A stretch of DNA of 64,000 nt from Humulus lupulus. Taxonomy: Eukaryota; Streptophyta; Magnoliopsida; Rosales; Cannabaceae. Positions 33,340 to 45,478 of the stretch are shown here, piece by piece. The stretch covers positions 227,648,360 to 227,712,359 of the forward strand of contig NC_084793.1 of assembly GCF_963169125.1 (NCBI RefSeq), in the 5' to 3' direction. Position numbers and translations under genes: made by a program. Numbering within the stretch: position 1 is the first letter of the stretch; the number at the start of each line of letters is the position of its first letter. The notes beneath the pieces are model-generated. The model was not told where the DNA came from and did not search any database. It was given only the letters and a program-made list of their open reading frames with translations.

Positions 33340-33455
33340 ACAACACTTCATTTTTTTCTCATTTTTTATTGTACTTTTATAATTTAAGGCTATTAATTAA
33401 TTAAGAAAAAAATCAATCTATTTTCTCTTTTTTCTCATTTTTATTTTAATAATAA

Positions 33456-33836
33456 TTAGGGAAAATTCCATTTTGGCCATTGTATTTTTTCTGAATGCGC
33501 GATTAAGCCCTATGTTTTGAAAAATTATAATTTGTACCATTTGTTTGACAAAATTGATCACAATATTACCCTGGGCCCAATTTTGGTAAAAATATTTTCA
33601 AATATAAGATCAATTCTTTGGTTGTTGGTGATGCGATGGGTTTAAAGAGGTGGAGAAGGTCGCTAAGGAGCTGAGAAGAAAAGATTATATTTGAGAATAT
33701 TTTGACCAAAATTGGATCTAAGGTACTATTTTGATTCTTTTTGTAAAACATAGGGTTTGCATTGTCATTTAATAAAACACAAGGGCCGATCGTGTATTCA
33801 GTAAAAATACAGGGGCCAAATTGCTATGTTCCCTAA
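33456..33836. mobile_element. Foldback MITE (381 bp)
   Basis: The ends are inverted: TTAGGGAAAATTCCATTTTG on the left, and the reverse complement of the right end reads TTAGGGAACATAGCAATTTG. Complementarity continues inward on both arms (GTATTTTTTCTGAATGCGCG against GTATTTTTACTGAATACACG) and includes an inner pair, CCAATTTTGGTAAAAATATT near 33578 against the reverse complement of 33690-33715. The arms span at least 130 bases each. No coding capacity. AT-rich flanks make the target duplication ambiguous. Confidence 0.8.
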
Positions 33837-34253
33837 TTATTATAATAGATGTCAATTAAAGTATCAATATATAATATTATTAATAAATAATCTATCTATT
33901 TATATTTTTAACCTTTTGGCAAAATACATGTCCAAATAGTATTTTTTAACAATAAATGATCCAAACAGGTGATCAACCAAAATACTGGTTCAAATAATCT
34001 ATCTATATATTCATATTTTTAACATTTTGACAAAACACAAGGTCCAAAAATTAATTTTAAAAATTAAAGGGTCCAAATGGGTAATCGGCTAAAATACAAG
34101 GTTCAAAATGGTGTGAAACCTTATAGAATACACAAATTATTATATATATCTATGTAATTTACTTTTTATAAATATTTTATAACATTTTTAATCAATACAT
34201 GATCCAAAGGTTAATTCTTAAAAATGTAGTTGTTTTACCTAAAAAATAGCATA
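33837..34253. other. AT-rich spacer with degenerate short repeats
   Basis: Two or three diverged copies of a segment with CATATTTTTAAC..TTTTG(A/G)CAAAA and GGTCCAAA-type strings lie between 33895 and 34125. It may be remains of another small transposon. No gene. Confidence 0.4.
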
Positions 34254-34665
34254 ATGATGTAGCAAGGATCTGTGACACATGGATGCTAAATAACAGTGCA
34301 AAAGACTAAAGGTCTAGTCAATACTCGACCAGCTGATAGAGGATCAAAAGAAGATTCGTCATATAGATAAACATACTCTGATCAAAATAGTGTCCAATGA
34401 GCAAAGACAAAACATTGTTTCTAATATACTTTTATACATTGTTTCTTGTATTTTCCAGGATCACGATACTCGGTTGGTTCTAGATCATCTGATCGTGGGT
34501 TTAAACCTTCAACAGTAATAAATGTATATGTGGATCTAGGTTATTATTGATTTTTGGGGCCGGACCACTGTAAATTTTTTTGTGTCGCTTATCATTTTTT
34601 AGTTTAGCTCTTATTTTTATGTCGTTTATTTTACTCTATGTCATTAACCGATTTTGTGGTGAACA
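34254..34665 (+). repeat. 5' LTR of element F (start uncertain)
   Basis: The end is clear: GTGGTGAACA followed by the leader TTTTGGTGCTTTCAG, as in element A. The start is a guess from the TG at 34254, as I have no second copy to compare. Confidence 0.55.
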
Positions 34666-34668
34666 TTT

Positions 34669-34686
34669 TGGTGCTTTCAGTGAGAG
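34669..34686 (+). promoter_or_regulatory. Primer-binding site of element F
   Basis: TGGTGCTTTCAGTGAGAG, one base different from element A. Confidence 0.7.
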
Positions 34687-34728
34687 CTAAAATCAAGGAG
34701 ATTTTAGTAAGAAATTAACTAAGCAACC

Positions 34729-34827
34729 ATGCCTCCCAAGCCTAAGAAGACTCAAAGTCAACCTACAGGTCTGATGTCTGAGGGCCCACAGAACCCACCT
34801 CCTCCTCCTCTAGGAGTTACTGAATGA
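34729..34827 (+). pseudogene. gag: Element F gag N-terminal stub
   Basis: A short ORF (MPPKPKKTQS, Pro-rich, ending LGVTE and TGA) at the expected place for the gag start, 43 bases after the primer site. Directly downstream the sequence is no longer gag but the linker before integrase, so capsid, protease, RT and both RNases H have been deleted. Confidence 0.6.
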
Positions 34828-35528
34828 CCCCCATCATACAAATATCTCAAGCAAGGCCTCTTGCCTACTGATCGGAACCAAGCAAGAAAACTAATATGGT
34901 AAGATGCTCGATATATTTTAATAAATGGGATTTTGTATTGAATGGGGTACTCACTACCGCTTTTACGTTGTGTCACCAAAGAAAAGGCAAAAGAACTGTT
35001 GCGAGAAATACACAAAGGATTCTGTGGTGACCATGTTGGGGGGGGGGGGGGGTAGAGTCTGTCTAAAAAGATACTAAGACAAGGATATCTATGGCTAAAA
35101 ATGAATGAGGATGCAATGGAGTACGTTAGAAAGTGTGACAAGTGTCAGAGGTTCTACAAAATTTCTTAAACAACCCCAAATGAATTAAAACAGATGCAGA
35201 GTCTATGGCCATTTGTAGTGTGGGGGATGAACCTCATTGGCGCTTTACCAATTGGGAAAGGAGGTATCAAGTATGCGGTCGTGGCTGTTGACTACTTTAC
35301 TAAATGGACTGAAGTCAAGCCACGTGCAACTATCACATAAAAAAAGGTCTTTGACTTTGTGGTCAAAAATATAATATGTCATTATGGTCTGCCAAAGAAG
35401 ATAGTGTCAGATAATGGAACACAATGTCATAATGAATTATTTACAAATTTTTGTGAGTAGCATGGTATAACTAAGAGATTCTCTTCAGTTGCCCATCCAC
35501 AAGCCAATAGACAAGTTGAAGCTGTTAA
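34828..35528 (+). pseudogene. Element F integrase fragment
   Basis: The zinc region reads LREIHKGFCGDH, is disrupted by a 15-G run at 35038-35052, and continues with the Cys pair (RKCDKCQRFY). The core has WGMNLIGALP, where the first catalytic Asp is Asn (codon 35230-35232), then KIVSDNGTQ with the second Asp, and QANRQVEAVN with the Glu. The fragment ends abruptly at 35528, where a Tekay-type LTR begins. Stops lie near 35169, 35338 and 35458. Confidence 0.88.
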
Positions 35529-37330
35529 TGTAGCGTCCCGAAACTCCTAATGAGGATTTAATGCTTCAGTTAGCGTGCCATAGAGACATGTGGGATAATT
35601 ATGTGCGTATTATATGAGTTATATTATTATATGACTGTTTATGCATGATTAAGTGTATTAAATGTGTTTTTAAGAAGGGCATTTTCATAATTTTGACCCA
35701 TTGAAGGTATATTTGTAATTATTATTCTATGAGTTGGTGACCACATTATTATGTAGATATATATGAGGTTTTTGACACAAGCAGATCCTTTCGAGTATTA
35801 TAGTGGAAAAGTCACAGCAGGGATAGATGCCTGGCTCGGGCTGAACCTAAGGGTATTTTGGGAATTTTAATTGATGTGGGATTTATTAGAGATGAAATCA
35901 ATTAGGGAAATAGTTTTTATGATGGATTAGTGGTTAATTTTGTGATTAGTGGTGTAATTAGGATTTTATGGGGAAATGATGATATTGCCCTTGGGGCTTT
36001 ATTAAATGACTAAGTAAATATGTAAAAATGTCTTTTGACCCTAAAACTAGACAAATAGCTAAGTGTACGAACTTAGCTCTCTTTCATTTCTAAAAAATCC
36101 TTCTAGCTCTCTTCTTTCATCTTCTCTAGAGACTCATCCGTGCTAAGTAACCAAGCCCTTGATTTTGAGGATTTTAGAGGGGATTAAGTTTTGAAGAAAG
36201 GAGTTAGCAGCTGCCAAGCTATCTTCATCTAAGGGATTTCAAATTTCTATACAAAGGTCAGACTTCTAATGTTCTTTATCCTTTTGCTTTCTAGTGTTCT
36301 TGATGACATGGGAATTTGGTAGATTTTAGGTTGTTTCTACTTAAGTTAAGAGTATTTTGAAGTTGGGGTTAGTTTTGTTATTGAATACGAGGTGAATGGT
36401 GGTTGAAATCTACTGGAAAATCTGTTTAGGTTGGGTTTTGGAGTTTGAAATCACAGGGGAAAATCACATTTTTTGGGTTTTTTGCGATGGCATTGCGGCG
36501 CCTACGGGTGAGCATCGTGGCACGGATGGGTTTCCTCGAGGGTAGGGTCTGCCCTCTGACCTCTATGGCACCACGACCATTTAGGAGGGCACCGTGATGC
36601 TAATGCGCTTTCATTTTCAGAGGTTTCTCTTTAATCTCAGTAGCACCACGACCCTTTAGGAGGGCACCATGGCGCTAATGTAGTTTCACGGAATATTTCA
36701 GGGCTTTGGGCGTTAGGATCGGGGGGCTCAGGGGACGATTGGAGGTCCCAAGAGCTAGGGTTTAGTCTTTAACCTTGTTATCAGTTATAGTTCCTAATAA
36801 GTATACTACTTATGTTGTGACTTGGGTTTCCATAAGGCTCGGAGAAAGATAGCACTCAGGGTTGTTTCGTCTTCTGCACAAGACTTGAGGTAAGAAATAT
36901 GGCACATGCACCTTGTTTTGGGTATTGGCCCTATTATCTGAACATAGTTATAACTGTGCTTTGTACATGGTTGGAGTTGTGTATCTTTCCTATCTCTACT
37001 ATTGCATCTGATTGCTTTGTGATTATCTGTGTTTGATTGGCACTGGTCGGATACATCAATACATGCGTAATGTAGGTCGTGATGGCGTGGGACCACTATG
37101 GAGTATTGTACACACTCGCTTGGCATATGGACGTATGTTAGTGCCGGGAGAAGCACATATCTTGGCATTGGCCATGTACTCTATTTATGAACTCAAATAA
37201 GTTGGTTATTACTTGTAGAATAATTTTTTAGATATTCATGCTTAATTGGTTAATTATAATGTCATGATGGTTTTCATGTTGGGCCTTGTTTCACGGGTGC
37301 TCTATAGTTTAGGTAAGGGCAAAGGAAATG
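35529..37330 (+). repeat. Tekay-type LTR, 3' truncated (M1)
   Basis: It begins TGTAGCGTCCCGAAACTCC right at the break in element F integrase and follows the course of the LTR at 40412, for example GGGCATTTTCATAATTTTGACCC. Near 37330, after the segment TTTCACGGGTGCTCTATAG, it switches to a different copy. A GC-richer island with CACGACC and GGCACC repeats lies at 36485-36680. No supported ORF. Confidence 0.7.
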
Positions 37331-39101
37331 TCGACTCGGGGTGAGTCAAGGGGTATTTTGCAAATCTAGTACATTACAAGGTTATCAGGTGACGAGAATA
37401 AATATTCGAGGATATACTTGGAGTTAGTGAGATTAGGAGGGAGTTTCAGAGATTTTGACCATTTTACCCTCGGGGACATTTTTGGTACCCCGAGCCTCAT
37501 TATTTAATTAGAGTTACTTAGAGTCTAATTAAGTAACCTCACAAATATAAAAAAAACACAAAAAAACACGTTAACTCAACACTCAGCAAGCTCTCTCTCT
37601 CGTTCATACTCTTTCTCTCTCAATTCGTTGGGAATTCTTGTGATCTATGAGGAATCGAGGGTAGCGTAGGCTCAGGATTGCTTGGGGAGAAGCTTAGCAT
37701 CATTTAGGGCAACTAAGGTAACAATTTCCAGCCTTGAATATCTCTGTTTTCTTTTGTTTTTTTAGCTAGTTTCTAGAGTTTAGAAACTCAGTTCTGAATT
37801 TTGAGATTTAGTGAGGTTTTCGCCAAGTTTAGGCTTGGGTTTTGTGTGTTTTGAGTTGCTGAGTTCATCGGGAAATTTACCTTGGGAATTTTGCAATGTT
37901 TAGTTAGGTTTTGGTTGGGTTATGGCTTGAAGAAAACAGGAAAATTTTGGAGTTTTCATGTCGAGTCGCAACCATGTTCTTAGGGCACTGCGACTCCCAT
38001 GAACGAGAAGGAGAAGGAGTGCCAAACCTCCATTTGAGTCGCGACGCTAGTAGGGGCGCACCGCGACACGTGTGGGCCATAGGAGAGCCTTGGGCTCTCT
38101 AACTTGAGGCGGGTCGCGGCTCTTTTTCCTTGGGCAGTGGCACTTGAAGGGTTTTTGAGTCTTGGGAAGGTTTTGAGTGCGAGAACTCAAACCTAATGGC
38201 TCAGGATCGATCCTACTACCCGGTTTAATAAAATTCGACGTCCCAGAGGCTAGGACTCGATTTGGAAGCCTTTATTTACTCATTTTTTTAATGGGATTAT
38301 GTATTATGGTTGTGACTGAAGTATGCTTATCTGTATCTGTATGTGTATCTGAATATCTGGCTAAGGCATTGACTTATTAGTCAAGGGTTGAAATAGTGCG
38401 ATGCGCGCTGGTCGAGAGGCTTAGGCCCAATCAGGGACGTATTATTACATTGGTTGTCCCTATGGTCGTTGGAAAACAAAGTGCTTGGCTAGTTCTATGG
38501 CTAGTTACTCATAGCTAAGGGCAAGAGCCCCATGCGACTTTATGGTCACATAGCTAAGGCATAGGGCCCCGGGTTGACTCTATGGTCATCTATTTAGGGC
38601 AGCGAGCCCCAGAATGATCCTGTGATCATTTATTTGTAATTGTATGCATGCATGAGTAGGTTATTACTGTTGGGCACACTAGATATGTATCTGGAATCTA
38701 TATTTATTGTTCATGCACATGTGTAAGTTTTCTTACTGAGCTTTAGCTCACGAGTACTATATGGTGCAGGTTAAGGGAAGGAAAGCTGGACTAGCCATGA
38801 GTTGGAGAGCTTCGGTGGCGGCGTGTATATATGCCGCTGCTCATCCACCACGACCGAGGATATCTATGAGGAACTATGGTTGTATCCCTTATTTTGCCGC
38901 TTAGGCTAGCTTGTTGTAACTTTTGAATTCCGTATACCCTTTTAAACATTTGTTTATATCATTTTGGGATCCCATGTATGCACTAAACTTTAAAATGAAA
39001 AATCTACGTTCCCTTTGACAAAAAAATTTAACCTTAACCCTTGTCACCAACCATAGTTACACGTTATAACTGGGGTACATGATTATCAAGTCTAGCACTA
39101 T
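37331..39101 (+). repeat. Tekay-type LTR, 5' truncated (M2)
   Basis: It starts inside an LTR (ACTCGGGGTGAGTCAAGGGG) and runs to a primer site at 39102. It has a GC-rich island with GTCGCGAC-type strings (37965-38110), then CTACTACCCGGTTT and GGAAGCCTTTATTTAC, blocks shared with L (56490-56560) and, reversed, K (53370-53430). Short repeats with AGCCCC..ATGGTCA are at 38480-38630. The final ~45 bases of a normal LTR are missing. Confidence 0.7.
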
Positions 39102-39114
39102 TGGTATCAGTGCT
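39102..39114 (+). promoter_or_regulatory. Primer-binding site of element M
   Basis: TGGTATCAGTGCT, close to the initiator-Met tRNA complement TGGTATCAGAGC used by many plant retrotransposons. The leader after it is shared with elements J and K. Confidence 0.7.
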
Positions 39115-40411
39115 GCCAAGGTTTAAGGGTTCCTTAAGACTGGTCGGGCATGTACACTCGCCACTGAAGACAAGCTTGACTCCGGGTTTGGTAACTACTT
39201 TTGTGATTAAGTGTTTAACTGTTTGAATGAGTGTTGAGACCTAAAATTTGTATACTAGGAGGCGCACTGCCTAATATTTTGGCAAGAGATAGATGATAAG
39301 CAGAAGCAAAAAAGACTATTATGACTCTATGGTATCCTGGACTGAGTATGGATGGATATAAGTATGAATCATAAGGGTGGATTACCTCATATTGTAGGTA
39401 AGATGAATGGATACGAGAAGTTGTGACTTGACATATTAGGGCCACACACACTGGTTTGTGTGAGCGAGATATCATAAGAATGAGTATGTGCAAAAGGAGA
39501 CCATACATCTCCGTGGGACACCAAAGTCGATGATGTCAGAGTGAGACCCTTTATTTTCCTAGTTCTAAAAAGTGTCATAGAGGGTGGTGAGTATAAGATT
39601 GGAATTTGAAATTATTGGTTACCTTAAGATAGACTAACAACCTGAAGAAACAACTCAGACCTTCAGTATTTTACCTAGAATGTGTATGTTTTGAAAATTG
39701 GAGGCAAACATGGTCCCTTGATTGGATTGTCACGGTGGTGAATGTCAGTCAGCTTCCAGGGTGACTCAGGATAACGTATTGTGAAATACGAAATGAGAAT
39801 TACTTATTTCAAGTAATGAAACGAGGGACATAAAGTATTCTGGTGCAGAATTGGTCGGAGGACCAATGATGTTATTAAGGATTGTTAGGGCAAGAGTGCA
39901 TACTTTTTTGAAAGAACATAAGAGTTCACAAATTTAAATATGGGAATGTGGAGTTCCAGGATTGGAGACTTCGTACTTCTCTAAGTATTGTGGACTAAAA
40001 CATAAGGTACTTTGGGAAAGAAAGAGGAGTTTTGACTCTAGATTTGATAGACTCATGAGATCCTAATAAGGATTAGGCCAAGGGCCTATAGATTAGCCTT
40101 ACCCTAGCATGGGTAGACACTCATAAGGTGTTACTGGTGCCAATGTGAAGGAAAGAGGTGTCGAGTACTACCCCTGATTGGGTGATGAGACCTTGGAATT
40201 TCAATGGGATTTCTTGTGCAAGGAAAAGAGTGGAATTATGGATAAATGAGAGAAAGTGTTACATAATAAGATTGTCACACTAGTGAGGGTGTTACATAAG
40301 GATAGCAAGGTAAAGGTCTAGACTCTAAGACTATATTCAGATTTGTAGGCTTAGTAACCCGAGATGTTTGAATAAATTCGTAGGGCGAAATTTTGATAAT
40401 GAGGGGATAGT
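39115..40411 (+). other. Internal remnant of element M
   Basis: It starts with the conserved leader (ACATGTACACTCGCCACTGA, then GACAAGCTTGACTC) and ends with the purine tract TAATGAGGGGATAGT before the next LTR. In between I cannot read any gag or pol domain, so this is either a highly decayed or a non-autonomous internal region of 1.3 kb. Confidence 0.6.
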
Positions 40412-42189
40412 TGTAATGTCCCGAATTTTCTATTAGGGCCGAGTGTCTTGATTATTGTGCCAGGAGGGCATAATCAGATTTATATGTGGATTTAATTGAA
40501 AATATGTGATATTATGTTAAATATATGAGTTATATTAAGATATGGCTATTTATGCATGCTTATGTGCATTAAATGTGAATGTGGGCCCGTTTGTGTGAAA
40601 AAGGGCATTTTTTCGTAATTTTGACCCATTGAGGGTATAATTGTAATTATGCGTGTCATGCGATTGGAACCACATTACTTTGTGGATATATTTGCAATGA
40701 CATGCTTAAGTCGATTCGTTAGAATTATTTGGAAAAAAAGTCACAATGGGGATTTATACCCAGCTCGGGGTGAGCCAAGGGGTATTTTGGTAATTTTGCG
40801 TAGGTCGGGAATTGGTGCAACATTATTGGAGAAAATATTTGTATTTGGAGGGTTAGTAACTTAATGGGGAAATTAGGAATGTAAATTGAGGTTTAGTGGG
40901 ATTAATGAAAAAATGACTAGATTGCCCTTGGAGGATACTTTGAATGGGAAAATAAAGTGAGGGCATAATGGTCTTTTGACCAAGGGATTAGGCCAAGATA
41001 GGCATCAACTCTCCATTCATTGAGCACTCTCACTCTTCTCCTTAGTCACTTTCAAGAACTCATTCGAGCACACTAATCACAAGAGACAAGTCTAAGTTTA
41101 GAATTTGAGGGGAGCTCCTAGAAGAATTTAAGTATTTGAGAGAGGGAATTTTCGGTGTTGTTGTTGTTGGTGTAAACGTGATTGGTAGTTGTTCTAAGCT
41201 TGGGATTGAGTTTGAAACGTATAAATTTTGCTAAAATTCTAGAATTTGGGATTATAGCAAGGCTCGAGGTCAAGATTGCACTTGAGGCCGTATAGTCTAT
41301 TGAACGGAAATTGATATAAGAAAATTGTACCAAAGTTGTGATTGTGGCCCAAACCCCTGTTTATAAATACGAGTATGACTATGGCTATAACTGTATTTGA
41401 GAATATCCAGTAGGGCATGCTGCATCTGATTGTGTGTTGTGAAATATATATATATATATGTGATTTTATCTATTCTGAAGGCCGACCTAAGGGCGCTGGA
41501 GCCGATAGCAAGCGTGTGGATCACAGCCCGACCTAAGCGTGTCGGGGTCGGCTATAAGACTAGAGGACTCAACCTAAGGGCATCGAGCCTGAACATCATA
41601 TAAATAAACAGAAATGTTGATTGCACTTAACTAACTGTATTGATTGTTGAGATTTGTTTATATGTTTGATTGAGCAAATTATTACTGCTAAGCTTATTGC
41701 TTATGTCTTATTTCTTATTGAACTTATCGATCTAAGTTAACTTTTATATATACTATTGCTCATTTTTATCTGTTGATTTAAGTTTTCTTGCTTAGCCTTG
41801 GCTCACAGGTGCTATGTGGTGCAGGTAAAGGCAATGGTAAGGTGGACCAGCCATGAGTTGGAGAGCTTCAGGGACAGTGTGTACGTATGCAACCTACTCG
41901 ATCACCACGGCCAGGATAACTTGGGAGGAACTTGGGTTGAGCCCTATTTTGCCTCTTATGAGGGCTAATTTGTATTTTATCTGTCTTTTCAGTTTGTAAC
42001 CACTTTTTGGGATCCCGTGTATAAACTCCATATTTTTAATGAAAAATAACTACTTCGTTGGCCAAAATTTTTAATACCTAGCCTTGATTTAGTCTTTAAT
42101 TACACATTTAAGTCCAAATGAATCGCTTAGCGAGTTGAGCACTATTTTAAAAACACAGTGTAATGGTCTTGGCTAACCAGGGCATTACA
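40412..42189 (+). repeat. Tekay-type LTR (M3, 1778 bp), 3' LTR position
   Basis: It starts TGTAATGTCCCGAATTTTC after a purine tract and ends CAGGGCATTACA. Its last 70 bases match the end of the B LTR. The flank at 42190 (TAAAA) does not match the left flank of M1 (GTTAA), so a clean insertion of the whole M block is not shown. Confidence 0.8.
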
Positions 42190-43127
42190 TAAAACCACCA
42201 GTTCGAAGAAGTCGAGCAAGAGAGAAGCTGGAGTTACGAGTGGGGCACCCCCGAGCAAAAATTCTCGATCAACTGAAACTCCTCTTCCTACCAGGTCAAC
42301 TAATCCTCCTCCCTCCTCTCAACCTGAATCTTCCACCGAGCGGGTGGGAGATCTTGCTATGAACAAGATGCTAGCCAACGCCTTCTGATCCACCATAGAC
42401 AAGCTAGAAAAAGTGGCCAAACCTCGTCTCAGCAAAGATATATTTCCCTCTCTTCCTTCATTGAAAATCGACCACATCATTGGTCACAGTTTCAACGAAA
42501 TGCTCGCCATAAATCTTTTATTACTTGTATTTCTGATTGATATTTTTTCTTTCACTAACATCACTTTTATGTTGTCTGCAAGCTCTCCAAGCCCTGAATA
42601 ATGGGCAGCGTCATGCTGAAGAGGACGAATCCAAATTCGCTAAGGTTTAAAAACAGCAGAGGACCAGATCAAGGCCATCGACAAGGAGCTAAGAAAAGAC
42701 CAAGGAGGACCTGGACAAGGCTGTATTCTTAAAAGAGAAATACAAGGTTGTGTCCAAGCCCTACCATGACGAGGCAGTCAAGCTTTAGGATTATTTGGTC
42801 GCTAGTCAAAAGGAAGCCAACGAGCTGGAGGAAAAGGTGAAACAACTCAAGGGGGTTAATGCGAGCAACTTGGAGAGGTTTCAAGGTGCAACCTTGACCC
42901 GCTTCTATATGTTTGTGAAGAGCAAACAAGGTGCAAACTTTGATTACTTTCCTAAATAGATAAGGTAGTCTGAGCTTGCTCGATGTGCTGCTCGACTGGA
43001 GGAGGAGAAAAATGCCCCTTCATCTCTTGAGATTTCCTTAGCCACATGCATCAACGAAGGAGAAGAGGAGGCTGGTACTACCATTAACCAGCAACCCCAA
43101 TAGGAGCCCCCTGCGACTGCTCAATAG
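42190..43127 (+). pseudogene. Extra ORF on the strand opposite to element G pol, coiled coil, degenerate
   Basis: The + strand reads KTTSSKKSSKREAGV, a Ser/Pro-rich part, ERVGDLAMNKMLANAF, a stop, STIDKLEKVAKP, then probably an intron (about 42510-42587, acceptor TTGTCTGCAAG), and a Lys/Glu-rich coiled coil (ELEEKVKQLKGVNASNLERF; CAARLEEEKNAPS). Element G's pol lies on the - strand to the right, so this ORF is antisense to it, in the position occupied by the antisense gene of element A. Layout and coiled-coil end are similar; I cannot show sequence homology by eye. Several stops. Confidence 0.6.
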
Positions 43128-43820
43128 ACTCTCTCTCTTTTTTTTTCTATTTATTTCTTATTTTGTAACTAGAACACCCAAACAAACTGTTCGTGGTGTT
43201 AAGACAATTTCTGCCTAAGGCAGTTTTATTTACTATTCATAATATTTTTCATTACATCCAAGTAGCAATTTCTCGCGGTGTAAAGATATTTCATTTTGAT
43301 ATTACAAATTTTATTATAACATCTGCTCATATGACCGAACCTAGCATAACACTATTATTTCACAAAATCTGTTACAAATTTTGAAAAATACTTTAAGTGT
43401 CATAGTATGCTTTCCCTTATTTTTCTCGTGTGTTTAGATATGTTCATAACGTGTTTTGCTTGCTTAGTATCTTATATGCCCCCCAAATGATCAACGAGTT
43501 TAAGGTGCTCGGTCACTTGCCATTGACCAATACTTCTTCGAACATTACTGCTCATGTTCTTGTAAACAAGAATGAGAATATAGAAAAACAACACACGTAA
43601 TGAGAAAATACTTGTAGTAAATAAAATAATTGGAAAGAATAAATGGTTGCGCACAGTTCCTTTTATTTCTCGTAAAAAATGGACAAAAATTCGTGTCTGT
43701 ACGAGTGATCAAAATTTGATCTTACACTTATAAGTGACTAGCCATCTAACTAGCCAGCGCTTATTCAAAAACATGTAAATAGTAAAACTAAATACAAGCC
43801 AAATCTTTAAAAAGAAATGT
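43128..43820 (-). other. Spacer between the extra ORF and element G integrase
   Basis: AT-rich, no supported ORF. By position it is the 3' untranslated region of G pol, and in the other direction that of the extra ORF. No tandem array like that in element A is visible. Confidence 0.5.
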
Positions 43821-44185
43821 TCATTGATAATACTTGCATACATGTTCTCCATTCCAATAGCGAGGAACGAGATCTTTGTTTAAACGAGCAAGTTTGTATG
43901 TGCCTGGTTGAAGAATTTCTTGAATTTGATATGGACCTTCCTAGTTGGTCCGAGTACTCCTACAACCTCGTTGCGAGCATTGAGAAAAACTCTTCGAAGT
44001 ACAAAATCTCCTACGTCAAACTTTCTTTTGCGTACTTTAGAGTTAAAATATCGAGCGACCTTTTGCTGGTAAGCTACAACTCGTAAATGGGCCTACTCAG
44101 TCCATTCATCTATTAGGTCCAAAGATTTCATCAGTAATTGGTTGTTTGTACTCTGGTCTTAAGTCAGCCGTCTATGAGAGGGTGG
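43821..44185 (-). pseudogene. Element G integrase C-terminal part
   Basis: The - strand encodes VAYQQKVARYFNSKVRKRKF, the DFVLRRVF block, a GPY-type motif REGPYQI and the ending WNGEHVCKYYQ with TGA at 43821-43823. It corresponds to the C-terminal module of element A integrase. It is cut off at 44185 by insertion H and continues at 45479. Confidence 0.85.
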
Positions 44186-45478
44186 TGATAGTGAAACTAT
44201 AATGTGCAAGTATACACAATCGATTCAAGTAATATAGATAGTAAATAAGAATTCCCACTGAGGCTATCAATTAAGTATCAATAACCAATTCTATCTTTCT
44301 ATTTAGCTGTCGAAAATAGAGTGATTTTTAAATTAAACCTTAAAATTGAAATAAACTATGCAATTATAAAAATTTATGCAATAATTAAAAACCTAGAGTA
44401 TTAACTTAATCAACTTTTCAACATGGTAATCTTACTAATCAACGCATATAATTTTTTAAATATTATATTAATAGTGGGTTAACTAAACCAATCCTAATTC
44501 TTTTTCAAGATAAAAAGATCTCAACCTATAAGCAAGCTTTCTACATATTTGTGATAAGTTTTAACATATAGCAGGCATGAAGCATGAAAACCCTAATGCT
44601 AGACAAACCTTATAGGTGATATCGTCCTATATGCAATTTATGTCTATATGATAATAGAATATTCAACTCTCGGCTCTCGGCTCTCAGATCTCGAATCAAA
44701 ATCATAAATCATGTAAATATTGATCAATTATCCCTATGCATTAAACAAAAATCATATAGAGAAAGGATATAAGAAGAAGACATTATATAAAATTCATAGA
44801 AAATTAACAAATATCCAAGTGACTACATTAAACCCTCGATCAAATGTTTAGTTCATAATAGATATGACTAAAATAATAAAATAAATGTTCAGAAATATAA
44901 AATTAAACTACTAAAAACTGAGAGAAAATTGAAGAAAAATAGATCATTAGAGTTAAACAGGTTCTAATCCCGTCATCCCAGAACCTCCCCATAAATGACC
45001 TAAAATTCATACTTAAATAAACACTTTTTCTGTGGTTGGTGAGGCGAGTCGCGACTTGCCCATTCCTCAATCACAACCCATGTCTTTTTCTGGAAATTTA
45101 TTCCTTCTCTAGAAATTCAGAAGTCGCGACTTGATAGACCAAGTTGTGACCAGCCTGTTTTTGGTTCCCTTTGCTGATTCGCCTCTGTCTTCATGCGTGT
45201 CGCGAGTTGATAGACCAAGTCGCGACTTCTGGGATCCTTTGTCCTTTCACAGCCTTTTCAACCTTCGTTTAGATCCAGATTCATCCTGAATGTTCCCGGC
45301 TCTCCCGAACTCTCACAAAATGGCCAAAAGCTCCGCGAAATACCCAATTTCATCTCTAAATTCACTCTTTTCCTCTCCATTCTAAATTTTTTAGCAAAAA
45401 CCTAAAAACAAAACCCACAATTTGACTCGAAACTAAGAGTAAAACATACTCTAAGACTACCCAAGACTAGACTTATCA
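44186..45478. mobile_element. Solo LTR-like insertion H (1293 bp) with GGTGG target duplication
   Basis: Both sides are flanked by GGTGG (44181-44185 and 45479-45483). The element starts TGATAGTGAAAC and ends GACTTATCA, so it has TG..CA ends and a 5-base duplication, as LTRs do. No gag or pol is present, so a solo LTR is the simplest reading. Four or more GTCGCGAC/GTTGTGAC-type strings occur at 45045-45230. By the style of its ends I think it lies on the - strand. Confidence 0.8.

Noticed and set aside
34758..35141. 127-codon - strand ORF with a Gly/Pro-rich tail
   Set aside because: It is the reverse of the element F gag stub and integrase; the Pro run is the 15-G tract read in reverse.
36806..37168. 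120-codon - strand ORF
   Set aside because: It lies inside an LTR, has no domain or conserved counterpart in the related LTRs, and can be explained by chance.
43817..44086. 89-codon + strand ORF
   Set aside because: It is the reverse strand of the integrase C-terminal module of element G, which carries the recognisable motifs.
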